Of a stretch of 64,000 bases of DNA, positions 1-7,989 are shown piece after piece; position 1 is the first letter of the stretch, and each line of letters begins with the position of its first letter. The translations under genes and the position numbers were made by a program. The notes under the pieces were generated by a model. That model had not been told where the DNA came from. It saw only the letters and a list, made by a program, of their open reading frames with translations, and ran no database searches. The DNA is from Mycobacterium sp. MBM. GTDB taxonomy: Bacteria > Actinomycetota > Actinomycetes > Mycobacteriales > Mycobacteriaceae. Where the stretch lies: contig JAKJHY010000017.1 of assembly GCA_021648845.1 (NCBI GenBank), positions 46,558 to 110,557 of the forward strand. Reading direction: 5' to 3'.

Positions 1-27
1 CGGCCAGCGTGACACCTCGGCGGGAAC

Positions 28-750
28 TCATCGGCGGTCCTCCAGTTCGGTCAGGGCGCCCAACAGGGCGGTGGTGGCGGGTTCCAGCAAGTCGCGGGCC
101 GCTGCCGTGGCTGCCTCGGAGTCGCCGCGGCGCACGGCCTCGGCGATTGCCCGGTACGCCTCGGGGCGGCCGACCTCTGCGGCCATCATGGCCGCCAGCG
201 CCGGCAGGGCGGGTTCATAGGTCGCGCGCAGCGTGTTGTACATCAGACGAAATGCGATCGATTCGGCGCCGTCGACGAGATGGTCCCAGAAGGTCAGCGC
301 GTGCCGCTGTCGCTCGACGGGGTCGGGATCGTCGCTGAGGGCGTCGATCGCCGCCCCCAGCAGGTCGGCCAGCTCCGGGCCGCGCCGTGCCGCGGCGAGT
401 TCGGCGACCTTGGGGCCGTTGTGCAGCCGGGTTTCCAGGATGGAGCGCACGACGGCGATATCGAGCTCACCGGCCTGGAACAGCAGCCGGGGGAGCAGGT
501 CCAGGCCAGCATGCCTGCGGAAGTCACGCACCGTGGTGGTGTCGCCCTGGCGGATCTCGACCAGCCCCGCGGCGGTGAGTCGTTTGAGTGCCTCGCGAAC
601 CGCGGGGCGGGACACCCCCAGCACCTCGGCGAGGCGACGCTCGCTGGGCAGCGCGTCGCCCGGTTTCATCTCACCGCTGAGCACCTCGGTGACGATCTGG
701 TCGAACACATCCTCGGGGACCGAGCGCCGGTTGACCGGTTGCAGTGCCAT
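28..750 (-). CDS. GntR-family regulator, FadR/FCD type
   Basis: This is a 240-residue transcriptional regulator. The N-terminal winged helix-turn-helix (about residues 8-75) carries the GntR signature PSERRLAEVLGVSRPAVREAL, followed by an all-helical FCD effector domain with the usual R-x-x-LE (RSILETRL) and late helices. FCD members usually bind a carboxylate or acyl ligand and repress an adjacent metabolic gene. The ATG at 750 is followed directly by the typical FadR N-terminus. A perfect TGGTCnGACCA operator lies 37 bases upstream, so autoregulation is likely. The regulated pathway genes are not evident: the next gene upstream (XRE) is on the same strand, and the downstream side is outside the window. 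Confidence 0.93.
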   Translation of the reverse strand: MALQPVNRRSVPEDVFDQIVTEVLSGEMKPGDALPSERRLAEVLGVSRPAVREALKRLTAAGLVEIRQGDTTTVRDFRRHAGLDLLPRLLFQAGELDIAVVRSILETRLHNGPKVAELAAARRGPELADLLGAAIDALSDDPDPVERQRHALTFWDHLVDGAESIAFRLMYNTLRATYEPALPALAAMMAAEVGRPEAYRAIAEAVRRGDSEAATAAARDLLEPATTALLGALTELEDRR

Positions 751-786
751 GGGAAGACCATCGCATCAACCAGGTAAGAGGTCAAG

Positions 787-797
787 TGGTCAGACCA
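787..797. promoter_or_regulatory. FadR-type operator TGGTCAGACCA
   Basis: A perfect inverted repeat, TGGTC-A-GACCA, sits 37 bases before the start codon of the FadR-type gene. GntR/FadR regulators commonly bind TGGTnnnACCA-like sites, so this is the expected position and form for an autoregulatory operator. Binding is inferred. Confidence 0.7.
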
Positions 798-814
798 GTA
801 CGCCGGGGCTTGTG

Positions 815-1627
815 TCAGCGCAACGCGGCGGCGGTAGCGTCGTCGGCGGGCAGGAACGCCTCGATGCTGAGTTCGGCGGCGGTCAGGTCGAGGGCGGTGC
901 CGAAGGTCGTCACGGTGGAGATGAAGGTGAGCGGCTGGCCGTCCGGGCCGATCAGCTCGAGCGGGACCGCGACGCCGCCGAGATCGGTGCCCGCATCCAG
1001 ACCGCCCGGATAGGACTCGATCTCGGCGAGCAGATCGGCCGACTGCACCGACCCACTCGCGGCCGCCTCCCGTCGCAGGCGCCCGATGACGTGGTGGCGC
1101 CACTGCGCCAGGTTGCGGATCCGGGGGGCCAAACCGTCGGGGTGCAGGGCAATTCGCAGCGCGTTGGGCTGTGCCAGCAGGTGCGCCGCCACCCCGTCGA
1201 GCATGATCGCCGCTCCGGCGTTGACCTGCACCACATTCCAGCCGCGGTCGACGGCCAGACATGGACAGGGGTTGTACGCGTGGAGAACTCGCTCGAGGCC
1301 GGCCCGCACCGCCGACATCCCGGGATCGGCCAAGGTCCGTTCGGAGTATGCGGGTGCCAGCCCCGCGGCGAGCAGCAGTTGGTTTTGTTCGCGGGCCGGC
1401 ACGCCGAGGGCTTCGGCGAGCCGCAGCACCATGGTCCGGCTGGGTGATGAGCGGCCGGTCTCGATGAAGCTGAGATGCCGGGCCGACACCTCGGCCGCCA
1501 GCGCGAGGTCGAGCTGACTCAGCCGTCGGCGTTGCCGCCACGCGCGCAGCACCGCACCGAACGGGGGACCCTGCAGCTGAGTGTCGGCCACCGGGTCAGT
1601 GTCGACCACAACCGGCCGCGGCACCAT
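815..1627 (-). CDS. XRE-family regulator with MmyB-like ligand-binding domain
   Basis: A 270-residue protein. Residues about 22-85 form a helix-turn-helix of XRE type (LRAWRQRRRLSQLDLALAAE, then SARHLSFIETGRSSPS). The rest matches the MmyB-like PAS-related domain found behind such HTHs (CPCLAVDRGWNVVQVNAGA, followed by the FISTVTTFGTALDLTAAELS block near the C-terminus). The ATG at 1627 gives MVPRP. A much longer open frame exists upstream, but its arginine-rich composition looks like shadow coding. A small membrane protein starts divergently 50 bases away. Role: a probable DNA-binding repressor with an unknown small ligand. Confidence 0.9.
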   Translation of the reverse strand: MVPRPVVVDTDPVADTQLQGPPFGAVLRAWRQRRRLSQLDLALAAEVSARHLSFIETGRSSPSRTMVLRLAEALGVPAREQNQLLLAAGLAPAYSERTLADPGMSAVRAGLERVLHAYNPCPCLAVDRGWNVVQVNAGAAIMLDGVAAHLLAQPNALRIALHPDGLAPRIRNLAQWRHHVIGRLRREAAASGSVQSADLLAEIESYPGGLDAGTDLGGVAVPLELIGPDGQPLTFISTVTTFGTALDLTAAELSIEAFLPADDATAAALR

Positions 1628-1677
1628 TACCTCTGCGGTAATTGCGACGACGACCTGTGCGGACGAGCGTGACGGGT

Positions 1678-2031
1678 ATGGACGAGAGCCGGCGATCGAC
1701 TGTTCCGCGGTGGTTGCGCGCGGTAATGCGGTGCGACCGAGCCGGATCCTCCTGGTTTGTCGGCACGGGCTTCTTCTTCGCACCGGCACTCGCCGTGCTG
1801 TCACCGTGGCCGGCCCTGACCACCGTGCTGTGGACCGCCATCGCCCTGGCCGGGCTGTGGCTGGGGCTGCTCGGCATCGCCATGGCCACCGGCCTGGCCA
1901 TCGTGTTGCGGCGCGACGGCGAGATCGACGACGACTACTGGCGCTCGATCCTCGACTACCCGGCGGCACCCGGTGTCAGTGCGCGACAGGCTGCTTCGCC
2001 GCACCGGCGTAGTCGACCTGCCAGTGCTTGA
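1678..2031 (+). CDS. Small two-helix membrane protein, hypothetical
   Basis: A 117-residue protein with two hydrophobic segments (about WFVGTGFFFAPALAVLSPW and VLWTAIALAGLWLGLLGIAM). Acidic residues follow the second segment (DGEIDDDYWRSILDYP). The ATG at 1678 was chosen because it precedes the first plausible topogenic segment. It is divergent from the XRE regulator and its last 56 bases overlap the end of the P450 on the other strand. The C-terminal tail is low complexity, so the end may be less conserved than the front. Function not recognised. Confidence 0.6.
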   Translation: MDESRRSTVPRWLRAVMRCDRAGSSWFVGTGFFFAPALAVLSPWPALTTVLWTAIALAGLWLGLLGIAMATGLAIVLRRDGEIDDDYWRSILDYPAAPGVSARQAASPHRRSRPASA

Positions 2032-3232
2032 TGCCGTTGAGCCAGCCCGAGCGCAACCGCTGCGGTTTCTCCAGCGGGGTGAGATCGGGCATCGCGTCGG
2101 CAATCGCGTTGAACATCAGGTCGATGGTCATCCGAGCCAGGTTCGCGCCGATGCAATAGTGCGCGCCGGTGCCGCCGAATCCGACGTGCGGGTTCGGATC
2201 GCGAAGGATGTCGAAGGTGAACGGATCCTCGAAGACATCCTCGTCGAAGTTCGCCGAGCGGTAGAACATGACCACTCGCTGGCCCTTCCTGATTGTCACG
2301 CCGCCCAGTTCGGTGTCCTGTAACGCCGTGCGCTGGAAGGACGTGACCGGGGTGGCCCACCGCACGATCTCGTCGGCGGTGGTGGCGGGGCGGTCCCGCT
2401 TGAACAGCTCCCACTGGTCGGGAAAGTCGGTGAACGCCATCATGCCCTGGGTGATCGAATTGCGGGTCGTCTCGTTGCCCGCGACGGCCAGCAGGATCAC
2501 GAAGAAGCCGAACTCGTCGTCGGAGAGCTTGTGTCCCTCCACATCGGCCTGCACCAGCTTCGTCACCAGGTCATCGCCCGGATGGGCCGACCTTTCGGCC
2601 GCCATCTGCATGCCGTAGGTGATCAGTTCCACCGATGCGCTGATCGCGTCGTTGTTCGCGAACTCCGGATCCTGGTCGCCCACCATCTGATTGGACCAGT
2701 GAAACAGCTTCATCCGGTCTTCCTGCGGTACCCCCATCAACCCCGCGATCGCCTGCAGGGGCAACTCACAGGACACCTGTTCGACGAAATCTCCTCGTCC
2801 CTCGGCCAGGGCGGCCTCGGCGATCTGGCGGGCCCGCTCGGCCAGATCTGCCCGCAGCTGCTCGACCGCCCGCGGCGTGAACGCCCGCGAGACGATCTTG
2901 CGCAGATGAGTGTGGTGCGGGGCGTCCATGTTCAGCAGCACGAACTTGCCGGAGTCGATCTGCTCGCGCACCGTGCCGTCCTTGTAGCGGGGCAGTGCGG
3001 TCTTCTCCAGACTGGAGAAGACATCGCTGCGCCGCGACACCTCCTTGACGTCCTTGTGCTTGGTGACCACCCAGAAGCCACCGTCGTTGAATCCGCCCGC
3101 GCCGTGCGGTTGTTCGTTCCACCAGATCGGGGCCACCTTGCGCATCTGGGCCAGTTCGTCGACCGGCAGTCGCTCGGCGTAGATGTCGGGATCGGTGAAG
3201 TCGAATCCGGCAGGAAGGTCGGGTGTCGGCAT
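1976..3232 (-). CDS. cyp125: Cytochrome P450, CYP125 family (steroid C26/C27 hydroxylase type)
   Basis: A 418-residue P450. It has the I-helix motif AGNETTRN, the K-helix ExxR (DEIVRW) and the heme loop FGGTGAHYCIGANLAR with the cysteine thiolate. The N-terminus LPAGFDFTDPDIYAERLPV and the stretches NMDAPHHTHLRKI and VEQVSCELPLQAIAGLMGVP closely match mycobacterial CYP125, which oxidises the terminal carbon of the cholesterol side chain. The ATG at 3232 is preceded by GGAGG. Fast growers often hold more than one CYP125, so this may be a paralogue of the main one. It lies beside KstR-boxed genes, but I find no KstR box at its own promoter. A different palindrome lies about 75 bases upstream. 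Confidence 0.92.
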   Translation of the reverse strand: MPTPDLPAGFDFTDPDIYAERLPVDELAQMRKVAPIWWNEQPHGAGGFNDGGFWVVTKHKDVKEVSRRSDVFSSLEKTALPRYKDGTVREQIDSGKFVLLNMDAPHHTHLRKIVSRAFTPRAVEQLRADLAERARQIAEAALAEGRGDFVEQVSCELPLQAIAGLMGVPQEDRMKLFHWSNQMVGDQDPEFANNDAISASVELITYGMQMAAERSAHPGDDLVTKLVQADVEGHKLSDDEFGFFVILLAVAGNETTRNSITQGMMAFTDFPDQWELFKRDRPATTADEIVRWATPVTSFQRTALQDTELGGVTIRKGQRVVMFYRSANFDEDVFEDPFTFDILRDPNPHVGFGGTGAHYCIGANLARMTIDLMFNAIADAMPDLTPLEKPQRLRSGWLNGIKHWQVDYAGAAKQPVAH

Positions 3233-3305
3233 CGCGCAAACCTCCGCGGTAGTCACTGGTGTCGCTATCGCATTGCTACACCAGAGGGGCACCCCGCGTC
3301 CTCAA

Positions 3306-3327
3306 GTCCGACATCCTTGAGTCGGAC
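3306..3327. promoter_or_regulatory. Palindrome upstream of CYP125-like gene
   Basis: A perfect 7-base inverted repeat GTCCGAC / GTCGGAC is separated by 8 bases. It is partly nested with a second inverted pair, CTCAAG (3301-3306) / CTTGAG (3316-3321). The site lies between the divergent P450 and the secreted proline-rich protein and could be an operator for either. No cognate regulator is identified. Confidence 0.45.
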
Positions 3328-3446
3328 ACGTGACCGAGGTCGGTGAGAAAAACCCACACCAAAGTCACAGCAGCCGCATCTGTAACGAATCGGGGGCCAG
3401 GACGGAACATCTAGAGAGCACAGTTCGTCAGAAGGGAGCGTCGGCA

Positions 3447-3896
3447 ATGAGCGATATCGCAGCCAGACTGCTGGGCCTGGCCGTGGGCGGTGGGTTCGCC
3501 GCACTGGTGTTCGCATCTCCGGCCGCCGCCGAACCCGCGCCGCCGCCTCCTCCCGCGCCGGCCCCGGTGGTGGACGGCACCGTGGTGCAGGCCGCTCCGG
3601 AGGGGGTGCCGCATCTACCGAGCCCGGACGCCCTACCCCCGGGGTCGACGATGGATCCCACCGTGATGGCGGGCGCGGAGTCACCGAACGTGAGCTACCT
3701 GCGGGATCTTTGGCACGCCGTGCAGAACCGGGAGCTCAGCGGCAGGGAAGCCCTGTTGCTCGGTATCTCGCAGCGCAATCTGAACACCCCGATCCCGGCG
3801 CAGGCCCCGGGACCCAATGTGCCGATCACCCCCGCCGATCCCGCCGTGGCGCCGCCCGTGGCGCCGGCCGCGCCGCCCGCTGCAGTCGTCCCCTAG
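3447..3896 (+). CDS. Proline-rich secreted protein with YLRDLWHA motif
   Basis: A 149-residue exported protein. Residues 1-28 are a Sec signal peptide (LLGLAVGGGFAALVFASPAAA, cleavage after AAA). A proline/alanine-rich mature region surrounds one ordered-looking block, SYLRDLWHAVQNRELSGREALL. The ATG at 3447 follows GAAGGGAG. A second gene in this window (51457-52110) has the same architecture and the motif GYIRDLWNAAR, so the pair defines a small family. Function unknown; probably periplasmic or cell-wall associated. It ends just before a strong terminator. Confidence 0.8.
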   Translation: MSDIAARLLGLAVGGGFAALVFASPAAAEPAPPPPPAPAPVVDGTVVQAAPEGVPHLPSPDALPPGSTMDPTVMAGAESPNVSYLRDLWHAVQNRELSGREALLLGISQRNLNTPIPAQAPGPNVPITPADPAVAPPVAPAAPPAAVVP

Positions 3897-3923
3897 GAGC
3901 CTCGGCCGACAACGCCGGATACG

Positions 3924-3963
3924 CGATATGGCCGTCCCCGACGTATCGGGAACGGCCATATCG
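3924..3963. terminator. Bidirectional hairpin terminator
   Basis: An 18-base stem (starting CGATATGGCCGT on the left) with one mismatch and loop CGTA lies between convergent genes ending at 3896 and 3985. It serves both strands. Confidence 0.8.
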
Positions 3964-3984
3964 TGAGTCATTGCTGCGAGTGGT

Positions 3985-5115
3985 CTACACCGAAGCCGCC
4001 TCGTTGAGCTCGTTGAGGGTGTTGGTCGACTCCAGGTACTCCTGCACCCAACGCTCGATCACCGCGGCGGTCTTCTCCACCTTGGTGAACTGACCGACGA
4101 CCTGACCGATGGGGTTGAACGCCACGTCGATGGTCTGGTCGGGGAACTTGTGCGTGGCGGCCACGGCCATACCGGAGACCATGTACTGCAGCGGCATGCC
4201 GAGGGGCTCGGGATTGCCCGGGGTCTGCCAGGCGTCGGTCCAGTCGTTGCGCAGCATGCGGCACGGCTTGCCGGTGAAGGAGCGGCTGCGCACGGTATCG
4301 CGGCTGGAGGCCTTGGCGTAGGTGGCCTGCTGAACGGGGGTGTTCTCGGCCTCCTCGACCATCAGCCACTGTGACCCGGTCCAGGCGCCCTGGGCCCCCA
4401 TGGCCAGCGCGGCCGCGATCTGGTGTCCGCTGCCGATACCGCCGGCGGCCAGCACCGGCCGCGGGGCGACCTCCTTGACCACCTGCGGCCACAGCACGAT
4501 CGAGCCGACCTCACCGCAGTGCCCGCCACCCTCGCCGCCCTGGGCGATGATGATGTCGACATCGGCCTCGGCATGCTTGCGCGCCTGGGCGGGCGAGCCG
4601 CACAGCGCGGCGACCTTGCGGCCGCTGTCGTGAATATGCTTGATCATGTCCGCAGGCGGGGTGCCCAGCGCGTTGGCGATGAGCGTGACCTTCGGGTGCT
4701 GTAGCGCGATCTCGACCTGCGGCGTCGCGGTGGCCTCGGTCCAGCCCAGCAGTTGCAGCGCGTTGTCGTCGAGGTCACCGGTGGGCACACCGTGGTCGGC
4801 CAGCAACTTCTTGGCGAACTCCAGATGTTCCTCGGGTACCAGCGCGTTCAGGGTCGATTTCAGCTCATCGGCCGACATGTCGGCATCCATGCCCTCGTAC
4901 TTGTTCGGGATGACGATATCGACGCCGTACGGGTGGTCGCCGATGTGCTCGTCGATCCAGTTCAGTTCGACCTCGAGCTGCTCGGGGGTGAAGCCGACCG
5001 CCCCGAGCACGCCGAACCCGCCGGCCTTGCTGACCGCGACCACGACATCGCGGCAGTGGGTGAAGGCGAAGATCGGGAATTCGATACCCAATTGGTCGCA
5101 GAGGGGAGTGTGCAC
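3985..5115 (-). CDS. Nitronate monooxygenase-like FMN oxidoreductase (Rv1533 type)
   Basis: A 376-residue TIM-barrel flavoprotein of the nitronate monooxygenase / 2-nitropropane dioxygenase family. Typical blocks are seen in order: an N-terminal CDQLGIEFPIFAF, the glycine-rich AGGFGVLGAVG, IIIAQGGEGGGHCGEVGS, and the phosphate-binding VLAAGGIGSGHQIAAALAMGA, followed by SFTGKPCRMLRNDWT. The overall order and the FxHCRD segment resemble M. tuberculosis Rv1533. The GTG at 5115 is preferred because AGGAG lies 5 bases ahead of it; the ATG 27 bases further out has no such site. A KstR box 37 bases upstream suggests a role linked to steroid catabolism; the substrate is unknown. Confidence 0.9.
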   Translation of the reverse strand: MHTPLCDQLGIEFPIFAFTHCRDVVVAVSKAGGFGVLGAVGFTPEQLEVELNWIDEHIGDHPYGVDIVIPNKYEGMDADMSADELKSTLNALVPEEHLEFAKKLLADHGVPTGDLDDNALQLLGWTEATATPQVEIALQHPKVTLIANALGTPPADMIKHIHDSGRKVAALCGSPAQARKHAEADVDIIIAQGGEGGGHCGEVGSIVLWPQVVKEVAPRPVLAAGGIGSGHQIAAALAMGAQGAWTGSQWLMVEEAENTPVQQATYAKASSRDTVRSRSFTGKPCRMLRNDWTDAWQTPGNPEPLGMPLQYMVSGMAVAATHKFPDQTIDVAFNPIGQVVGQFTKVEKTAAVIERWVQEYLESTNTLNELNEAASV

Positions 5116-5151
5116 GCAGGCTCCTAGGTTGGGCGATCGCAAATCGCAGAC

Positions 5152-5165
5152 TGAAACGTGTTCTA
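5152..5165. promoter_or_regulatory. KstR operator (TGAAACGTGTTCTA)
   Basis: All six fixed inner bases and both outer bases of the published KstR motif TnnAACnnGTTnnA are present. The site lies between the nitronate-monooxygenase-like gene (start 5115) and the divergent gene starting at 5311. KstR is the TetR-type repressor of cholesterol catabolism, released by steroid-CoA ligands. Control of both flanking units is inferred. Confidence 0.85.
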
Positions 5166-5310
5166 GTTTAGTATCCCGACCCGGGATTTCTGCAATGCCC
5201 GCCAGGGCATTCGTCGGTATTGCGGCAAATGGCGTGCGAGAATGTCATTACCGATTTTCGGAAATTCGATTAACAGCGGCCGTATTCGCGATCCTGGGGA
5301 GTGCCACGAT

Positions 5311-5946
5311 ATGAAGGATTGGCTGGCCAACTCGTTGGTGTTGGTGTCGGACTACCGGGTGCCCGATCCGAGTGCGGTCTGGCCACTGCTGCAGCGCCGC
5401 ACCGATGTCCTGGCCGAGATGGGTGTGCACCACGTACTGGTGTACACCTCGACAACGGATCCCGAGCGTGTTCTGGTGATTCTCGGGATTCATGCCCACG
5501 AACCGGTGCTGGAGCTGCTGCGCTCCCGGGTGTTCTTCGAATGGTTCGACGCGGTGGGCGTCCAGGATCTACCCGCGGTCTTCGCCGGTGAACTGTTCGA
5601 GCGGATCGATTTCGACAGTCCCGGTTCGGCGGCCGATGACCACCCGGCCCCGCCGGTAATGGTGTCCATGATCACCTCGGTCGCCGATATCGCGGCGCTC
5701 AACAACCGGGTGCGGGGGGCGGCGCAGGCATTCCACGCCTCGGGCGTCCAACGCTTCTGGAGCTTTCGCGCGCTCGACGATCCGCACGAGGTGTTGATCC
5801 TGCAGCAGATCCATGACGAACTCAGTGCCCGGCGCTGGTTGCACGATTCCGACGACGCGGCCGCCTGGCTCGCCGAGGCCGGGGTGGGCGCCTATCCGCC
5901 GGTGTTCATCGGCCAGTTCCAGCAGATGATGCGCATCGAGGGCTGA
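5311..5946 (+). CDS. Duplicated-domain protein of unknown function, coupled to Bfd
   Basis: A 211-residue soluble protein made of two similar halves. Half one has DPERVLVILGIHAHEP, then WFDAVGVQDLPAVFAGELFERI. Half two has DPHEVLILQQIHDELSARRW, then WLAEAGVGAYPPVFIGQFQQMMRI. The repeated pattern (strand, IH, helix, W, AGV, PxVF, G-F/L) suggests two copies of a ferredoxin-like alpha/beta domain. The ATG at 5311 has GGGGAG upstream. Its stop overlaps the start of the Bfd-like ferredoxin by one base (TGATG), so the two are translationally coupled. The KstR box 146 bases upstream suggests steroid control. I do not recognise the function. Confidence 0.8.
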   Translation: MKDWLANSLVLVSDYRVPDPSAVWPLLQRRTDVLAEMGVHHVLVYTSTTDPERVLVILGIHAHEPVLELLRSRVFFEWFDAVGVQDLPAVFAGELFERIDFDSPGSAADDHPAPPVMVSMITSVADIAALNNRVRGAAQAFHASGVQRFWSFRALDDPHEVLILQQIHDELSARRWLHDSDDAAAWLAEAGVGAYPPVFIGQFQQMMRIEG

Positions 5947-6140
5947 TGTTCGTCTGCCTGTGCAATGGCGTCACCAGTCACGAGGTGGTCGAGGCCGTGG
6001 ACCGCGGTGCCGCCACCACCAAGCAGGTGGCTGCGGCCTGCGGGGCCGGCGCCGACTGTGGGCGATGCCGACGCACGGTGCGCGCGATCATCGAATCCCG
6101 GGGGCGCGGGACCACCACCGCCGATCCTCATCGGAACTGA
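5946..6140 (+). CDS. bfd: Bacterioferritin-associated ferredoxin-like [2Fe-2S] protein
   Basis: A 64-residue protein with the exact Bfd cysteine spacing: C4-x-C6 in the N-terminal VCLCNGVTSHEV and C38-x-x-C41 in DCGRC, plus an extra C32. Bfd proteins carry a [2Fe-2S] cluster and pass electrons to release iron from bacterioferritin; relatives serve as fusion or partner domains for other redox enzymes. Here the partner is unclear, because no bacterioferritin gene is in the window and it is coupled to the unknown duplicated-domain protein. Its last 53 bases overlap the convergent HAD gene. Confidence 0.85.
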   Translation: MFVCLCNGVTSHEVVEAVDRGAATTKQVAAACGAGADCGRCRRTVRAIIESRGRGTTTADPHRN

Positions 6141-6846
6141 CCCGCAGCACCGGCCAGCCGTTCCGTGCCGCCGCGGCCGCCAGGCCCGGCCGGGGATTGA
6201 CTGCTGTGGGGTGTCCGACCGCATCGAGTACCGGCAGATCCTCGGTCCCGTCGGCATAGCAGAAGCTCGTCGCCAGATCGATACCGTGTGCGTCACTGAA
6301 TTCCATCACGGCCCTTGCCTTCTGGCGTCCCCAGATGATGGGTCTGACGATCTGGCCGGTCAGTCGGTCCTCGGCGTCCACCTCGAAGTGGTTACACAAC
6401 ACGTGCTCGATGCCGAGATGGCGGGCCACCGGTCCGGCGTGCATCGTCAGCGCCGAGGAACTCATCGCCACGGTATGTCCGCGCTCCTGGTGGGCGGCGA
6501 CCACCTGCGTCATCACCGGGAAGAGCCGGGTGGCGATCCTGGTGGTGAACAATTCGTCGCCGAGTGCCTCCAGATCGGCCAGTGGTTCCCCAGCGAGATA
6601 GCCCGCCGCGCGCTGCAACAGTCTCGCGAATTGCATCCGTCCGAGCTTGTAGCGCACGCTCGCCTCGAAGATTCCGGACAGCTCCCCGAAGCCGGATTGC
6701 CCGTTGCGGATGCGATGGCCCGCATGGACGGTCGCGGTGAACCCGCGCACCAGGGTGCCGTCGAGATCGAAGAACGCGCCGATACCGGGGCCCGGCGGGC
6801 TCTCCCGTATGGCGGGCAGCGGGTCGCTCACCCTTCCATTGTGCAA
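6088..6846 (-). CDS. HAD-superfamily phosphatase, subfamily IB
   Basis: A 252-residue HAD hydrolase. Motif I is FDLDGTLV (nucleophile and acid aspartates), motif II is MSSSA, and motif III/IV is at KARAVMEF then CYADGTEDLPVLDAVG. The helical cap between motifs I and II is SerB-like, so a small phosphomonoester is the expected substrate. The start is uncertain: TTG at 6846 reads in frame, and GTG at 6831 (VSDPL) is an alternative just after GGAAGG. It begins 10 bases after the stop of the dehydrogenase on the same strand, so the two probably form one operon under the KstR-boxed promoter. Confidence 0.85.
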   Translation of the reverse strand: MHNGRVSDPLPAIRESPPGPGIGAFFDLDGTLVRGFTATVHAGHRIRNGQSGFGELSGIFEASVRYKLGRMQFARLLQRAAGYLAGEPLADLEALGDELFTTRIATRLFPVMTQVVAAHQERGHTVAMSSSALTMHAGPVARHLGIEHVLCNHFEVDAEDRLTGQIVRPIIWGRQKARAVMEFSDAHGIDLATSFCYADGTEDLPVLDAVGHPTAVNPRPGLAAAAARNGWPVLRVSSDEDRRWWSRAPGIR

Positions 6847-6856
6847 GCCACCCGGA

Positions 6857-7933
6857 CTAGGTCGGATAGACCAAGCCCCGGCCGGTGCCCAGCGGCAGAT
6901 CTAGGGTGGTGCGGATACCCGGTGCGGCGGCCACCACGTCGGGGATGGCATTGACGATCCGGCCGGCCGCGGCCAGGATAGCGGCGTAATTGTGGTCGCC
7001 GCGGCTGCTGGTCGGGCAGATGTCGACGACGTAGGACGGCTCGCCGGTGATTTCCACCCGGTAGGAACCGCCCGGCTGCGCGGGCTGAGCCCAGTCCGGG
7101 CGCAGATCCTCGCGCACCCGGGTGATGTGTTCGACGACGATCACCGGCTTGCCACCGACCATCCCGTTGATCTCGAAGCGCATCGCGGCCACCGTGCCCT
7201 TGGCGATGACGCCGGTGGCAACCGGGATGTCTTCGGGAGCCGGCTCCAGTTCGTAGTGCTCGGTGATCTCGTCGAGCTCGACACCCAGCCCGGCGGCCAA
7301 CATCCGGATCGCCGTACCCCATGCCGCGGCCAGGACGCCGGGGAGAAACAGCATGCCGGGCTGGTCGAGGGGGTTGCCGAACCCCATCACGATCGACATC
7401 ACCTCGGTGCCGTCGTAGGTGGCGTAGTCGGCGATCTCCATGGTCTTGACCTGATCGATGCGCTGGCAGGTGCTGGCGATCGCGAACGGCACCAGGTCGG
7501 TGGCGAACCCGGGGTCGACACCGGTGATGTACACACTCGAGTTGCCCAGTTGCGCGGCGTCTTGCACCCGGGTGATGGCTTTCTCCGGCATCGCGCCCCA
7601 CGGGAACTGCAGTCCGCCGGGTGCCGAGCCGACCACGTTGACCCCGGCCGACAGTGCCGCGATCACGTCGCGGGTCGCCTCGACGGGGCGGGTGTCGCCC
7701 ATCGCGCAGTAGACCAGGCAGTCCGGCTTCGCCGCCAGCGCGTCCGCGATGCCCAGGGTCGCGGTCACTCCGGTGGCGGTGTCCAGGCCGGCGAGTTCCC
7801 CGGCATCGATACCGACTTTGGCCTCGGTGGACGTACCGACCGCGACCAGGTCGAATCGGGGATCCTGAATGAGCTGGATCAAGGCCAGTCGGCCGCAGTT
7901 GCCGGTGCCGACGAGTGCCACGCGAATGGCCAT
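6857..7933 (-). CDS. NAD(P)-binding dehydrogenase, dihydrodipicolinate-reductase-like
   Basis: A 358-residue protein opening with a Rossmann fold (MAIRVALVGTGNCGRLALI) and followed by YCAMGDTRP, GVNVVGSAPGG and VYITGVDPGFATDLVPFA. This is the layout of dihydrodipicolinate reductase / diaminopimelate dehydrogenase relatives common in actinobacteria that act outside lysine synthesis. The ATG at 7933 follows AGGAG. A KstR box lies 57 bases upstream and a steroid-dehydrogenase-like SDR is divergent, so a role in sterol or related catabolism is likely. The substrate cannot be read from sequence. Confidence 0.85.
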   Translation of the reverse strand: MAIRVALVGTGNCGRLALIQLIQDPRFDLVAVGTSTEAKVGIDAGELAGLDTATGVTATLGIADALAAKPDCLVYCAMGDTRPVEATRDVIAALSAGVNVVGSAPGGLQFPWGAMPEKAITRVQDAAQLGNSSVYITGVDPGFATDLVPFAIASTCQRIDQVKTMEIADYATYDGTEVMSIVMGFGNPLDQPGMLFLPGVLAAAWGTAIRMLAAGLGVELDEITEHYELEPAPEDIPVATGVIAKGTVAAMRFEINGMVGGKPVIVVEHITRVREDLRPDWAQPAQPGGSYRVEITGEPSYVVDICPTSSRGDHNYAAILAAAGRIVNAIPDVVAAAPGIRTTLDLPLGTGRGLVYPT

Positions 7934-7989
7934 ACAGATCTCCTCAGGGTGTTTGGTCTGATCGCAGTATGCGTGGGCCGGCTGCAAAT

